Assembly (NCBI RefSeq): GCF_001553115.1
Contig: NZ_KQ960172.1
Span: forward strand, 3,943-67,942
DNA length: 64,000 nucleotides
Direction: 5' to 3'
Source of the DNA: Aedoeadaptatus coxii
GTDB taxonomy: Bacteria > Bacillota > Clostridia > Tissierellales > Peptoniphilaceae
The translations under genes and the position numbers were made by a program. Under the pieces are notes generated by a model, which saw nothing but the letters and a program-made list of their open reading frames with translations, was not told the DNA's origin and did no database searches. How positions within the stretch are numbered: the stretch's first letter is position 1; each line of letters opens with the position of its first letter. This document shows, one piece after another, positions 46,790 to 54,657 of this stretch.

Positions 46790-46926
46790 ACAGATATTCT
46801 CTGGATACTTTAGAATCACATGATAAAGGTATTCTTAAACTGGGTACAAAAAACTAAGCCCTCCTAAAAAAGGACATCTAATTATTTGTTCCCGCTATCA
46901 AATTGACAGTTTATTTAAGAATACCT
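46725..46926 (-). promoter_or_regulatory. tet(M) attenuator region
   Basis: Two nested inverted repeats are present: AAGGTATTCTTAAA / TTTAAGAATACCTT (about 46828-46926, long range) and the leader hairpin CCCAGTGATAAA / TTTATCACTGGG (about 46729-46757). On the minus strand GTCCTTTTTTAGGAGGGC supplies a further stem. Together they match the transcription-attenuation layout known from Tn916. Confidence 0.8.
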
Positions 46927-47024
46927 TGCCGCATATTTATTAACTCCTTTTAAATAGTCACTTAAATAATAGCACGTAAGAGCATATTTGTAAAGGAATC
47001 TCCAATTTATCTATTTCATTATTT

Positions 47025-47447
47025 TCATAACACTTGAACATGACTTGCTTCTTCACAATTAAGTGATTCCTTCAAATCTTTAAAATACAGTTTTTGTTGG
47101 TTTCTTAAATATAGTCCTACAAAAGGTTTAAATGTAAATTTTTTAGAAATAATATTTTCTGTAAAATCTAATGTTGTTTTATCTCAATTCGAATAAAATT
47201 TTCCTATCCAAGTTCCTTTTATATTTGCGTTTTCAATTTCAAAAGACCAGCATTGATGTTTCATACATTCTATAACTTTAAAATTTGTTTCTATCCCATC
47301 TTTTGTAATCTCTACAAAATTCTTATCATCAATAATTTTGATATCTTTGATATCACTTCTCCAACCAAAATCACGAAGGTCAGTAACTTTATCCCATACT
47401 TTTTCTATTGGGCAATTTAATGTAACTTTGATATTTGCAACTGCCAT
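47025..47447 (-). pseudogene. SRPBCC-fold protein interrupted by one nonsense codon
   Basis: The frame starts MAVANIKVTLNCPIEKVWDKV, a typical START/SRPBCC opening, and runs to ATFYSN-like IGKFYSN, where TGA (47184-47186) interrupts. The same frame then continues for 52 codons (DKTTLDFTENIISKKFTFKP ... VQVL) to a natural stop. A single base change (GGA to TGA would restore a Gly) explains this. The 87-residue upstream product would lack the last helix of the fold. The gene lies between ClbS/DfsB and the Tn916 fragment. Confidence 0.8.
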
Positions 47448-47484
47448 AAAATCCTCCTAAGTAAACTTATTTATACTTTTCTAT

Positions 47485-48003
47485 CTATAGAACTAATTTC
47501 TTCCATTTCCTAATCTTAGTCCTAAATGTTCCAAATGGCGCTACTGTATTTACATGAATAAATTTATATACTTCCCAAGTAGCAGTTTTGGTTGCTTCAT
47601 CTGCCCATTTTCTCATATGTGGTTTAAATAATTCTTCATCTGTTAATTCATCTATCATAAGATAAATTTTTTTTACATTTTCTGTTAGTTGTTCTTTTAG
47701 TTCATATAGAGATTTATGGGCATAGTTCTCTGTAAACCATTGATATAATTCTCCAAGTTGATTCCACTTGAATTTATCTGATGGTGTTTTTACTTCAAGT
47801 CCTTTTTTCTCATCTTCTTCCCATTTCAATACTAAAGCTGTCCAACCTACTTGATAGGCAAGATTTTCTGCTGGTGTCCTATCAACTTCGTCTACTCTTT
47901 TATCTTTTAATTCTTCTGGGATATTATCAAACTCTGAAATATATTTTGCAAAAGTTTTTTTAATCTCATTTTTTAATTCTTCCTTACTTTCATAAGACCT
48001 CAT
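47485..48003 (-). CDS. ClbS/DfsB-family four-helix bundle protein
   Basis: The start is ATG at 48003 behind GGAGGTAGGC, giving 172 residues (MRSYESKEELKNEIKKTFAKY). The sequence has the family pattern AYQVGWTALVLKWEEDE, PSDKFKWNQLGELYQWF and ATWEVYKFIHVNTVAPFGTF. ClbS hydrolyses the colibactin warhead; most other members have no known substrate. In this context it is probably a detoxification or stress cargo gene co-transcribed with the SRPBCC gene downstream. Confidence 0.88.
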   Translation of the reverse strand: MRSYESKEELKNEIKKTFAKYISEFDNIPEELKDKRVDEVDRTPAENLAYQVGWTALVLKWEEDEKKGLEVKTPSDKFKWNQLGELYQWFTENYAHKSLYELKEQLTENVKKIYLMIDELTDEELFKPHMRKWADEATKTATWEVYKFIHVNTVAPFGTFRTKIRKWKKLVL

Positions 48004-48062
48004 ATGCCTACCTCCATGGTTTGTATATAGATATTTTGCCAAAAATAATTATATCTTAATAT

Positions 48063-48188
48063 TTAATCATAATCTTCCAGTAACTTGTAATTCTTATGTT
48101 TTGTGATATCAAATTTATCAGATAGTAAAAGTCTTACTACTCTTATCTGGTATATACACGTGCCTCCATCCATTACTGTTATTTCAAT
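48063..48188 (-). pseudogene. Relic of a second VirD4 coupling protein (C-terminal end)
   Basis: The frame EITVMDGGTCIYQIRVVR ... SDKFDITKHKNYKLLEDYD ends with a natural stop. It aligns with the end of the intact VirD4 in this window (VAVMDGGKCILQIRGARPF ... SEKYDLLSHKRYKQISDYN) but is clearly not a copy of it. An upstream in-frame stop leaves only about 40 codons. It is a leftover from another conjugative element, now inside the mobilizable element. Confidence 0.75.
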
Positions 48189-48258
48189 AAAATTTTAGAT
48201 AACTTTATTAAGATTTTCTTTGATTCCTTATAAATCAAGTTTAAAGAACTATAAGAAT

Positions 48259-48477
48259 TTAAATCTCTTGTTCAAATTCATCTTCAAAACTAATAATATC
48301 ATTAGGAGTGCAAGATAGAGCCTTACATATTCTTTCTAAATTCTTAAATGTAATTGGTTTATCCTTGCCCATTTGTGCCATAACATTTGTTGTAAGCCCT
48401 GCCATAGCTATTACATCAGTTTTCTTTAAACCTTTTTTTGCTAACTGTATCCATAATGGTTTATAGTTAAGTGCCAT
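48259..48477 (-). CDS. Small XRE-family regulator
   Basis: The 72-residue Cro/C1-type helix-turn-helix protein (LKKTDVIAMAGLTTNVMAQM, ITFKNLERICKALSCTPNDII) is of a size common in Firmicute elements. It is the gene closest to the right end of the mobilizable element and may regulate the ClbS/SRPBCC pair or the element itself. Confidence 0.82.
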   Translation of the reverse strand: MALNYKPLWIQLAKKGLKKTDVIAMAGLTTNVMAQMGKDKPITFKNLERICKALSCTPNDIISFEDEFEQEI

Positions 48478-48594
48478 AATATCCCTCTTTTTATGTTCAT
48501 TAGATTTATTTAATTATAGCATAAATATTGATTTCATTCAATCTTACATTGATTTAGTGATTTATTTTAGAGAATTTGTTGTGTTATTCCGTCC

Positions 48595-48753
48595 TTATTT
48601 TGCCATAAATTGCTTAATACCTTGAGATTTTGCACCAGGGTTATCATTACCATAACCTTCCATAAGGTTAATGATTCCCCACGCACCAAGACCTGCACCT
48701 AAGGCTGTTACAAGTGTTTGTAATGTGGATACTGCACTACTAAAAAATCCCAT
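48595..48753 (-). pseudogene. Maff2, N-terminal piece (truncated by element insertion)
   Basis: ATG at 48753 behind AAAGGAGG starts MGFFSSAVSTLQTLVTALGA, then GLGAWGIINLMEGYGNDNPG and AKSQGIKQFMAK and a stop. The first 48 residues are Maff2-family; the last few codons are supplied by the inserted element. The missing C-terminal membrane segment is encoded at 31338-31418. A 52-residue truncated product could still be made. Maff2 is a small membrane protein of ICE transfer operons, normally just before the VirB6-like gene. Confidence 0.88.
48604..48624. other. Right attachment site of the mobilizable element
   Basis: It is the partner of 31398-31418 in direct orientation (17 of 21 matches). 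Both sites encode GIKQ(F/L)MA in the Maff2 frame, so recombination between them would rebuild a full-length Maff2. Confidence 0.75.
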
Positions 48754-48764
48754 AATATCCTCCT

Positions 48765-49010
48765 TTAGTTTTCACATTCGAAATAAATATCGCACTCTTC
48801 ACATTCTTCATCTTCTAATTCATCCATTAATCGCTCCCAGTCCCTTTCATAGAGTTTTACCTCTACTGAAGTATCTGCCGAGCGTTGAATAAATCTCTGT
48901 AATTTATTCAGAGCTAAAAAACCGATAGCACCTGTCGTTGCAATAGTAGAGAATGCTACTACACCTACCGCAACACCAAATGAAAATTTTTCACGCCGTT
49001 TCTTTTTCAT
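48765..49010 (-). CDS. Small membrane protein between virD4 and maff2
   Basis: The 81-residue protein has a basic start, one membrane segment (FGVAVGVVAFSTIATTGAIGFL) and an acidic Cys-containing tail (EDEECEECDIYFECEN). It overlaps virD4 by 20 bases and ends 11 bases before the Maff2 start. It is an ICE transfer-operon member of unknown role; the Cys-rich tail is unusual for a protein this short. Confidence 0.65.
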   Translation of the reverse strand: MKKKRREKFSFGVAVGVVAFSTIATTGAIGFLALNKLQRFIQRSADTSVEVKLYERDWERLMDELEDEECEECDIYFECEN

Positions 49011-50910
49011 TATTACCTTCTTCTATTTTTAATTTTTCTGTATATTTACTCATGACCTGTTCCGGAATCGTCGTTTTTAGCTTTAAATAGTCCATACTTC
49101 TTCGGAACAGATATTTTTCAATATCGAAAGCATATTTATCGTTATAATCAGATATTTGCTTGTAACGTTTATGGCTTAAAAGATCGTACTTTTCACTTAA
49201 AAACGGTCTAGCACCTCGAATCTGAAGTATGCACTTTCCACCGTCCATTACAGCTACCTCGTCCTGAGTCATTAAAGAACGACCGGTCTTTTGATAAGAC
49301 ATACCATAAGTTTTTTCCCTACCTCTATTTTCAGAGTCATTAAATAAGTCTATTGTTTCCTTACCTAGTAACTCTTCCATCTCTTTAGAGGTTGTTTTTT
49401 CCTTCCCACCGAGAAATAGAGTAGTATCACAGTTCCCTATAATGGTATCTGCTTTCTCTTTATAGAGGTCTTTTAGTTGTGATTGAGTCTGAAGAATAAC
49501 ACTTGCTGAAATTCTCCTTGAGCGTATCGTAGCAATTAATTTTTCGAAATTAGGTATTTGTCCAATATTCGCAAACTCATCCAATAAGCATCTAACGTGT
49601 ACAGGAAGTTTCCCACCAAACTCATCATCTGCACGTTCACACAATAAATTGAAGAGTTGAGAATAAAGCATTGCCACAACAAAATTAAACGTCGTGTCTG
49701 TGTCGGAAACTATAATAAAAAGAGCAGTTTTACGGTCACCAATTCTATCTAGTTCAAGGTCGTCGTAAGACATAATTTCTTTCAGTTCATCCATATCAAA
49801 TGGAGCTAGTCGTGCACCGCAAGAAATTAATATAGATTTAGCCGTTTTCCCGGCTGCTAATTTGTATTTTTTATATTGACGTACCGCAAAACAGTCTTTT
49901 TTCCGACTCTCAAGTTCTTCGAACATAACGTCGACGATATTTTTATAACTCTCGTCTTCTTCACTAACATGGGAATTATCGATCATATCTACCAATGTTC
50001 CAAAGTGTCGATCTTTTTCTTCAAGTTCAAAAACGATGTAGGCGATTAACGCACAGTAGAGTAGACGCTCCGCTTTCACCCAAAAGTCATCTCCTGAGTG
50101 ATTGCCTTCACCTTTTGTATTGACCATTAATGTGTTAACAAGCTTTAAAATATCTTTTTCTGTTTTCACATAAGCAAAGGGATTATAGTGCATCGACTTT
50201 TTAAAGTTGATCGTATTAAACACTTTTATTTGATAAGCCTCACGCACTAATTTTTCTTTGCCATTTTTATCTTTCTTTTTCACTTTTTTGCCATGCTCAA
50301 GCATTTTTCCAGTTTCGGTTAAAAGACTTCCTTTCGGGTCTGTTATAACGTAAGAACTATGCTGCTGCATAATATTAGGCTTTACATAAAATCGTGTCTT
50401 ACCTGAACCGGAGCCACCAATTACGAGCACGTTTTTATTTCTCTCGTATTTCTTTTTATTAGACGGCATTCTTTCTTCCATCGTAAGCGACTCTGTTTTA
50501 GTCAAGATAATATTATCATCCGGCTCTTTACTGTTAATATAAGGCTTAATATCTTTATGATCTGCCCATTTTGCAGAGCCATATTCTTCCCCTTTTCTAA
50601 ACTTTTTGGCATTTTGAGCTTTCTGCCATGCAATCACTCGAATGAGCGCACTTGCTGCCAAGGCATAAAGTGTAAATTTACCTAAGGGTATAATTGGTAT
50701 TTCCGTTTTAAAGCACATTGACAGATTTTTAAACGCAAACCCAAAAGAAACAACCTCTACTAAATAGAAGAATCGATTAAAGAAAATAAAAAATAATATA
50801 TAGGGGAAAGTTAACGCTATAAGCGTTTTTTTATTAACTTCTTTCAGATCCTGTATCTTTGAATCAATGTAGTCCTGAATGTCCTTTAAAATTTGATTGA
50901 TAATATCCAT
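48991..50910 (-). CDS. virD4: VirD4/TraG-type coupling protein
   Basis: This 639-residue protein has two N-terminal membrane segments, Walker A VIGGSGSGKTRFYVKPN near residue 163, Walker B CLLDEFANIGQIPNF near 440 and ASVILQTQSQLKDLY. The conserved end VMDGGKCILQIRGARPF follows. It recruits the relaxase-DNA complex to the channel. It is followed by the small membrane protein and Maff2, the usual Tn1549-type order, and preceded by a surface protein gene. Confidence 0.95.
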   Translation of the reverse strand: MDIINQILKDIQDYIDSKIQDLKEVNKKTLIALTFPYILFFIFFNRFFYLVEVVSFGFAFKNLSMCFKTEIPIIPLGKFTLYALAASALIRVIAWQKAQNAKKFRKGEEYGSAKWADHKDIKPYINSKEPDDNIILTKTESLTMEERMPSNKKKYERNKNVLVIGGSGSGKTRFYVKPNIMQQHSSYVITDPKGSLLTETGKMLEHGKKVKKKDKNGKEKLVREAYQIKVFNTINFKKSMHYNPFAYVKTEKDILKLVNTLMVNTKGEGNHSGDDFWVKAERLLYCALIAYIVFELEEKDRHFGTLVDMIDNSHVSEEDESYKNIVDVMFEELESRKKDCFAVRQYKKYKLAAGKTAKSILISCGARLAPFDMDELKEIMSYDDLELDRIGDRKTALFIIVSDTDTTFNFVVAMLYSQLFNLLCERADDEFGGKLPVHVRCLLDEFANIGQIPNFEKLIATIRSRRISASVILQTQSQLKDLYKEKADTIIGNCDTTLFLGGKEKTTSKEMEELLGKETIDLFNDSENRGREKTYGMSYQKTGRSLMTQDEVAVMDGGKCILQIRGARPFLSEKYDLLSHKRYKQISDYNDKYAFDIEKYLFRRSMDYLKLKTTIPEQVMSKYTEKLKIEEGNNEKETA

Positions 50911-50968
50911 AATAGCCCTTTTTGAGTAAAAGAATAGGAAGAGGGAGTATCCCCCTTCCCATCAAGTA

Positions 50969-53900
50969 CTATCTTGCAATGTGAACGGTAACCGTTCTAT
51001 TATCTTTGTTCCACTCAATATCTTGATTGATTCCGTCTTCTGTGTTGCCGTTAGTTACATCAAAGACTCTCGAAATATCCGTTAGTGGTACAAAGATTCT
51101 ATCTTGTACAATTTCAGGTTTTGCAGAGAGATCTACAGACTTTCCACCGACTTTAATCGTCTTACCTTCGTCGATATTAATTTTCGCTTCAATACCATCC
51201 TTGGTGAAGGTAGCTGTTCTTGTTCCATGATTCCAATCGACGTCTGCTCCTAGCACATTTGCTACATAACGTAGAGGTAACATGGTTCTGCTATTGCGAA
51301 TAAAGGGACTAACATCCATTTTGTAGATTTTAGTATCTTTGTTCGTTGCTTGTGCATACTTGTTCGAGTCAATCATGAAGACATATTTTAATGCAGTGTA
51401 TTCTTTATCGTTGCTAATGGTTTCCTCTTCGAGGAGAGTTCCACCAATGGCTTTTTCTACCTTGTCAATAAAGTCTTTCAAAGATTTGACATTTTTTCCG
51501 AGTAAGCCGTTAATATGCTTGTCATCGAAGATAAAGTTTTCATAAGGTTTCAAGGCTTCTTTCAAGTCCTTGATAGCTTGTTTTACTTCATCGTCCTTAG
51601 CATCTTTTTTAGCGAAAATATCTTTAGCCTTCTTAATTGCTTCATCGAGCTCTTTATTTTCTTTTTCACTCAGACGTTTGCGATCAACCTTATCCGCTCT
51701 TTCGAGTTCTTTTTTCAGTTCTTTTTTGAGTTCAGATAGTTTTGAATCGGGATCTGCTTTTGCCTCTTCTCGAAGTTTGGATAGCTCTTTATCTTTTTCA
51801 GCATTTGCTTCTTTTTCAGCTTTCAAGCTTTCTTGAAGTTTCTTAACTTCATCAGCTAGTTTCGCATTATCAGCTTTGGCTTGTGCTAATGCGTCTTCAG
51901 CTTTCTTTAAAGCATCTGTGTCGCCGGCTTTTCCGTCGATTAAGTCCTTAATCTTTGCTTCAAGGTCTCTTACATTGTCTTCCAACTTTTTAGCATTGCC
52001 TTCGAGTTCTTCAATCTTGGCTTCTTTGTCGGCGAGTTCTTTTGCTAAAGCATCTTTTTCTTTGTTCAGAGCGTCCTTTGCATCGTTATTATCTTTGATC
52101 GCTTTTTCTAATTCTGCGATCTTACCGGTATCTCGATCGCCCTTGGCTTTTTCTTCAGCAAGTTGTTTTTCAAGATCTTTGCCTTTAGCATCCTTGTCGA
52201 CAATTTGATCATTCAGTTCTGCGATCTTATTAGCAAGTTCTTTCTTGAGATTATCCAGTTCAGACTTAGAGTCTAATAGATTTTTATTAGCATCTGCTAA
52301 ATCCTTCTTCATTTCATCAAGCTTGGCTTGCAGTTCTTTAATAAGCTCGGACTGGCTACCAACTTTATCGTTGAGTTTTCCAATTTCAGCTTCCTTATCG
52401 GCAATTGCTTTTTCAAGTTCAGCGATCTTATTGGCATCTTGCTCAGCCTTTGCTTTTTCAGCTGCAAGTTGATCTTTTAGATCAGCAAGTTCTTGATCTT
52501 TAGTTTTAACTTGTTCTTCTAGCTCTTTAATCTTGGCATTTAATTCATCTTGCAGTGCCTTCAGATCATCGGCAAGCTTTTTATTTTCCGCTTTCGCCTT
52601 ATCTAATTGCTCTTGTAGATCTTTCATGGTTTCTGCATCAATAGCTTTCCCATCTACTAAATCTTTTACTTTTTGTTCAAGATCTTTTACATCGCCTTCT
52701 AGTTTTTCAGCATTCGCTTCAAGTTCTGCAATCTTAGCTTCTTTGTCGGCGAGTTCTTTTGCTAAAGCATCTTTTTCTTTATTTAAAGCGTCTTTTGCAT
52801 CGTTGTTATCTTTGATCGCTTTTTCAAGTTCAGCAATCTTCGTTGCGTCTTGATCGCCTTTCGCTTTTTCATCGGCAAGTTGTTTTTCTAGGTCTTTGCC
52901 CTTAGCATCTTTGTCAGCAATTTGATCATTCAGGTCAGAGATCTTAGCTTCTAATTCTTTCTTTAGATTTTCTAAATCTGCTTTAGATTTAGCAAGTTCC
53001 TTATTTGCATCTTCTAAGTTGCCTTTTAACTCATTGAGTTTATCTTGAAGTTGCTTAATGACTTCATCGAGATCTCCAATTTGCTTATTGAGCTTGTCGA
53101 TTTCGTCTTTCTTATCCGCAATTGCTTTTTCAAGTTCGGCAATCTTATTGGCATCTTGTTCGGCTTTGGCTTTTTCGGCAGCAAGTTGTTCTTCTAGATT
53201 ATCAAGCTCACCTTTTTTAGCTTTTAATTGATCTTCAAGACTCTTAATTTCAGCGTTTAAATCCTTAACTTTTACAGTAACAGCTTGACCATCTTCACTA
53301 ACTGCAATGTCTTCGGTAGAGACAAGTTCATAGCCGAATAATTCAGGAATTTCAGTTAATTTGATCGTGCTTCCGGATTCGGCAGTCATTTCTTTCGTCG
53401 CAACCGTCTTGCCGGACTCGTCAACGTAGTTCAAGACAACTTTCACGACATTTTCTTTTACGTTAACCGTTACGCCATAGTCTTTGCTTAATTCTTTAAA
53501 TTCGACAGGAACATCTACCTCTTTAGTCGTTTGATCTTTAAATGTGATTTTTGCTTTCGCATTTTTTGTTTCTGCCGGTAAGGTTACAGTAATAGCTCCC
53601 GTTTGTTTTCCAACTTTACTGGTATCGACGCTAGTCTTTTCGACGATTTTGACGCCTTCTTTAGGATTAGTAACCGCTTGAGTTAAGTCAGCCTTTTCAC
53701 CAGGTTTTACTGTTAATTCCTTAATTTCAGGAGTGTAGGCAGTGCGCTCAGGCTTCGACATAACATCAACTGTAGCACCTTCAGGTAGATTTTCGATGGC
53801 ACCCTTAATATCGTCGTCCTTATTAGAGGGAGATGTGGAGACTTCAGGATTATATTCCTCTTTTACTCCCTTGTACACATACCAATATCCGTCTTTTTCA

Positions 53901-54601
53901 CCATCGTTAGGATAGGTACCTTGGGGGGCAGTTACATCTTCGATATAACTACCTTTTTCTGTCTTTGAAGCAGCTTTAATTGTGTTGTAAGCTTCACCGG
54001 TGATTCTAAAGTGAGGATTATCCTCATAAGGACCATAAACTTCTAGATTTACATTCTTCACAGCTTTAACTTGGCTAGCATCTACAATCAAAGTGCCTTT
54101 CATACTAACCGTAGGTTCAAACCAAGTCTTGTCCATGTTTAGCGTGTATTCTGAACGACTTGCTACCGAATATAGGGGACCTGCAATATTAGTAGAGCTG
54201 TTATTTTCAACATAATTTTGATATGCTCCACTTAATTTTACCAAGCCTCCAGGTAATGCGGTCGCATTTTGATATCCTTCCACTTTAATGCCTGGGCGAC
54301 CTTCACCTTGACCACTAAGTCCGCGATAAAAACCATAGTCATTTGTAAAGTTATAGAATCCCGATGTGATGGGAATACCATTTGTTTTTCCTGACAATTC
54401 AACTTCTTCAGAAGTAGATTTTGTTAATTGATACTTGCCCCATATAAACTGTTTCGGTTGAGTTTGTCTGATTCCTGCACTATTTTCAACATTTGTACCA
54501 AGATTAGCTGCTTCTGCAAAACTTTGAATCGGCATACTCGGTGCAAGCATTAATCCTGCCAGTGCTAGACTAAGGGCTTTCTTTCGTGTGATTTTTTTCA
54601 T
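50969..54601 (-). CDS. 1210-residue secreted coiled-coil surface protein with C-terminal stalk domain
   Basis: A signal peptide (LSLALAGLMLAPSMPIQSFAEA) is followed by a beta-rich domain (about 35-240). A Rib-like domain (KPGEKADLTQAVTNPKEGV ... TFKDQTTKEVDVPVEF, about 285-370) and a MucBP-like module (VVLNYVDESGKTVATKEMTA, about 385-445) come next. A 480-residue coiled coil (about 450-935) is built from two 239-residue copies. A FIVAR-like helical segment and a C-terminal copper-amine-oxidase-N domain (NSRTMLPLRYVANVLGADVDW ... DRIFVPLTDISRVF) end it. There is no LPXTG. Lying between pcfB-like and virD4 genes, it is probably an adhesin or aggregation factor of the transfer system. Confidence 0.8.
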   Translation of the reverse strand: MKKITRKKALSLALAGLMLAPSMPIQSFAEAANLGTNVENSAGIRQTQPKQFIWGKYQLTKSTSEEVELSGKTNGIPITSGFYNFTNDYGFYRGLSGQGEGRPGIKVEGYQNATALPGGLVKLSGAYQNYVENNSSTNIAGPLYSVASRSEYTLNMDKTWFEPTVSMKGTLIVDASQVKAVKNVNLEVYGPYEDNPHFRITGEAYNTIKAASKTEKGSYIEDVTAPQGTYPNDGEKDGYWYVYKGVKEEYNPEVSTSPSNKDDDIKGAIENLPEGATVDVMSKPERTAYTPEIKELTVKPGEKADLTQAVTNPKEGVKIVEKTSVDTSKVGKQTGAITVTLPAETKNAKAKITFKDQTTKEVDVPVEFKELSKDYGVTVNVKENVVKVVLNYVDESGKTVATKEMTAESGSTIKLTEIPELFGYELVSTEDIAVSEDGQAVTVKVKDLNAEIKSLEDQLKAKKGELDNLEEQLAAEKAKAEQDANKIAELEKAIADKKDEIDKLNKQIGDLDEVIKQLQDKLNELKGNLEDANKELAKSKADLENLKKELEAKISDLNDQIADKDAKGKDLEKQLADEKAKGDQDATKIAELEKAIKDNNDAKDALNKEKDALAKELADKEAKIAELEANAEKLEGDVKDLEQKVKDLVDGKAIDAETMKDLQEQLDKAKAENKKLADDLKALQDELNAKIKELEEQVKTKDQELADLKDQLAAEKAKAEQDANKIAELEKAIADKEAEIGKLNDKVGSQSELIKELQAKLDEMKKDLADANKNLLDSKSELDNLKKELANKIAELNDQIVDKDAKGKDLEKQLAEEKAKGDRDTGKIAELEKAIKDNNDAKDALNKEKDALAKELADKEAKIEELEGNAKKLEDNVRDLEAKIKDLIDGKAGDTDALKKAEDALAQAKADNAKLADEVKKLQESLKAEKEANAEKDKELSKLREEAKADPDSKLSELKKELKKELERADKVDRKRLSEKENKELDEAIKKAKDIFAKKDAKDDEVKQAIKDLKEALKPYENFIFDDKHINGLLGKNVKSLKDFIDKVEKAIGGTLLEEETISNDKEYTALKYVFMIDSNKYAQATNKDTKIYKMDVSPFIRNSRTMLPLRYVANVLGADVDWNHGTRTATFTKDGIEAKINIDEGKTIKVGGKSVDLSAKPEIVQDRIFVPLTDISRVFDVTNGNTEDGINQDIEWNKDNRTVTVHIAR
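51797..53230 (-). repeat. 717-bp tandem duplication in the coiled-coil gene
   Basis: The blocks at about 52514-53230 and 51797-52513 encode the same heptad-rich 239 residues (for example AEQDANKIAELEKAIADK, NDAKDALNKEKDALAKEL and AKGKDLEKQLA occur in both). The spacing measured between matching CTTATC(C/G)GCAATTGC segments (53111 and 52394) is 717 bases. Several substitutions distinguish the copies. Confidence 0.88.
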
Positions 54602-54657
54602 TATTTCCTCCTTGGATAGTAACTAAATATTTATATTAAAAGGCTTACGCCTGAATA

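Larger units (their letters stand above)
40774..47015. mobile_element. Tn916 remnant (right half) carrying tet(M)
   Basis: From the right terminus (AAACAAAGTATAAATTTC at about 40777) the order int, xis, orf8, orf7, orf9 (opposite strand), orf6, tet(M) and leader is that of Tn916. Everything normally left of tet(M), orf13 to orf24 with the conjugation genes and oriT, is missing. Tn916-type sequence stops at about 47000-47025, where an unrelated SRPBCC gene begins. Without its left terminus the remnant cannot excise with its own int/xis. The right junction cuts an ABC exporter gene. Confidence 0.9.
31398..48624. mobile_element. 17-kb serine-recombinase mobilizable element inserted in maff2
   Basis: The element runs from the large serine recombinase (left) to an XRE gene (right). 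It contains a replisome-organizer gene, iteron-like repeats, a DUF3801 gene, a MobA/MobL relaxase with adjacent oriT, a nuclease, an ABC exporter remnant, a tet(M) Tn916 fragment and detoxification-type genes. It splits the ICE gene maff2 and carries imperfect 21-bp direct repeats at its ends. It encodes no VirB4 or channel proteins, so it must be mobilised by a helper such as its host ICE. The AT content is visibly higher than that of the ICE around it. Confidence 0.82.

Noticed and set aside
47025-48753. Toxin-antitoxin pair (SRPBCC/ClbS with XRE)
   Set aside because: ClbS/DfsB and SRPBCC folds are not toxins, and the XRE gene is 250 bases away with a VirD4 relic in between.
51027-52853. 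Several long plus-strand ORFs rich in Ser, Ala and Phe
   Set aside because: They are the reverse-complement shadow of the heptad-rich coiled-coil gene, with no ribosome sites and no independent homology.
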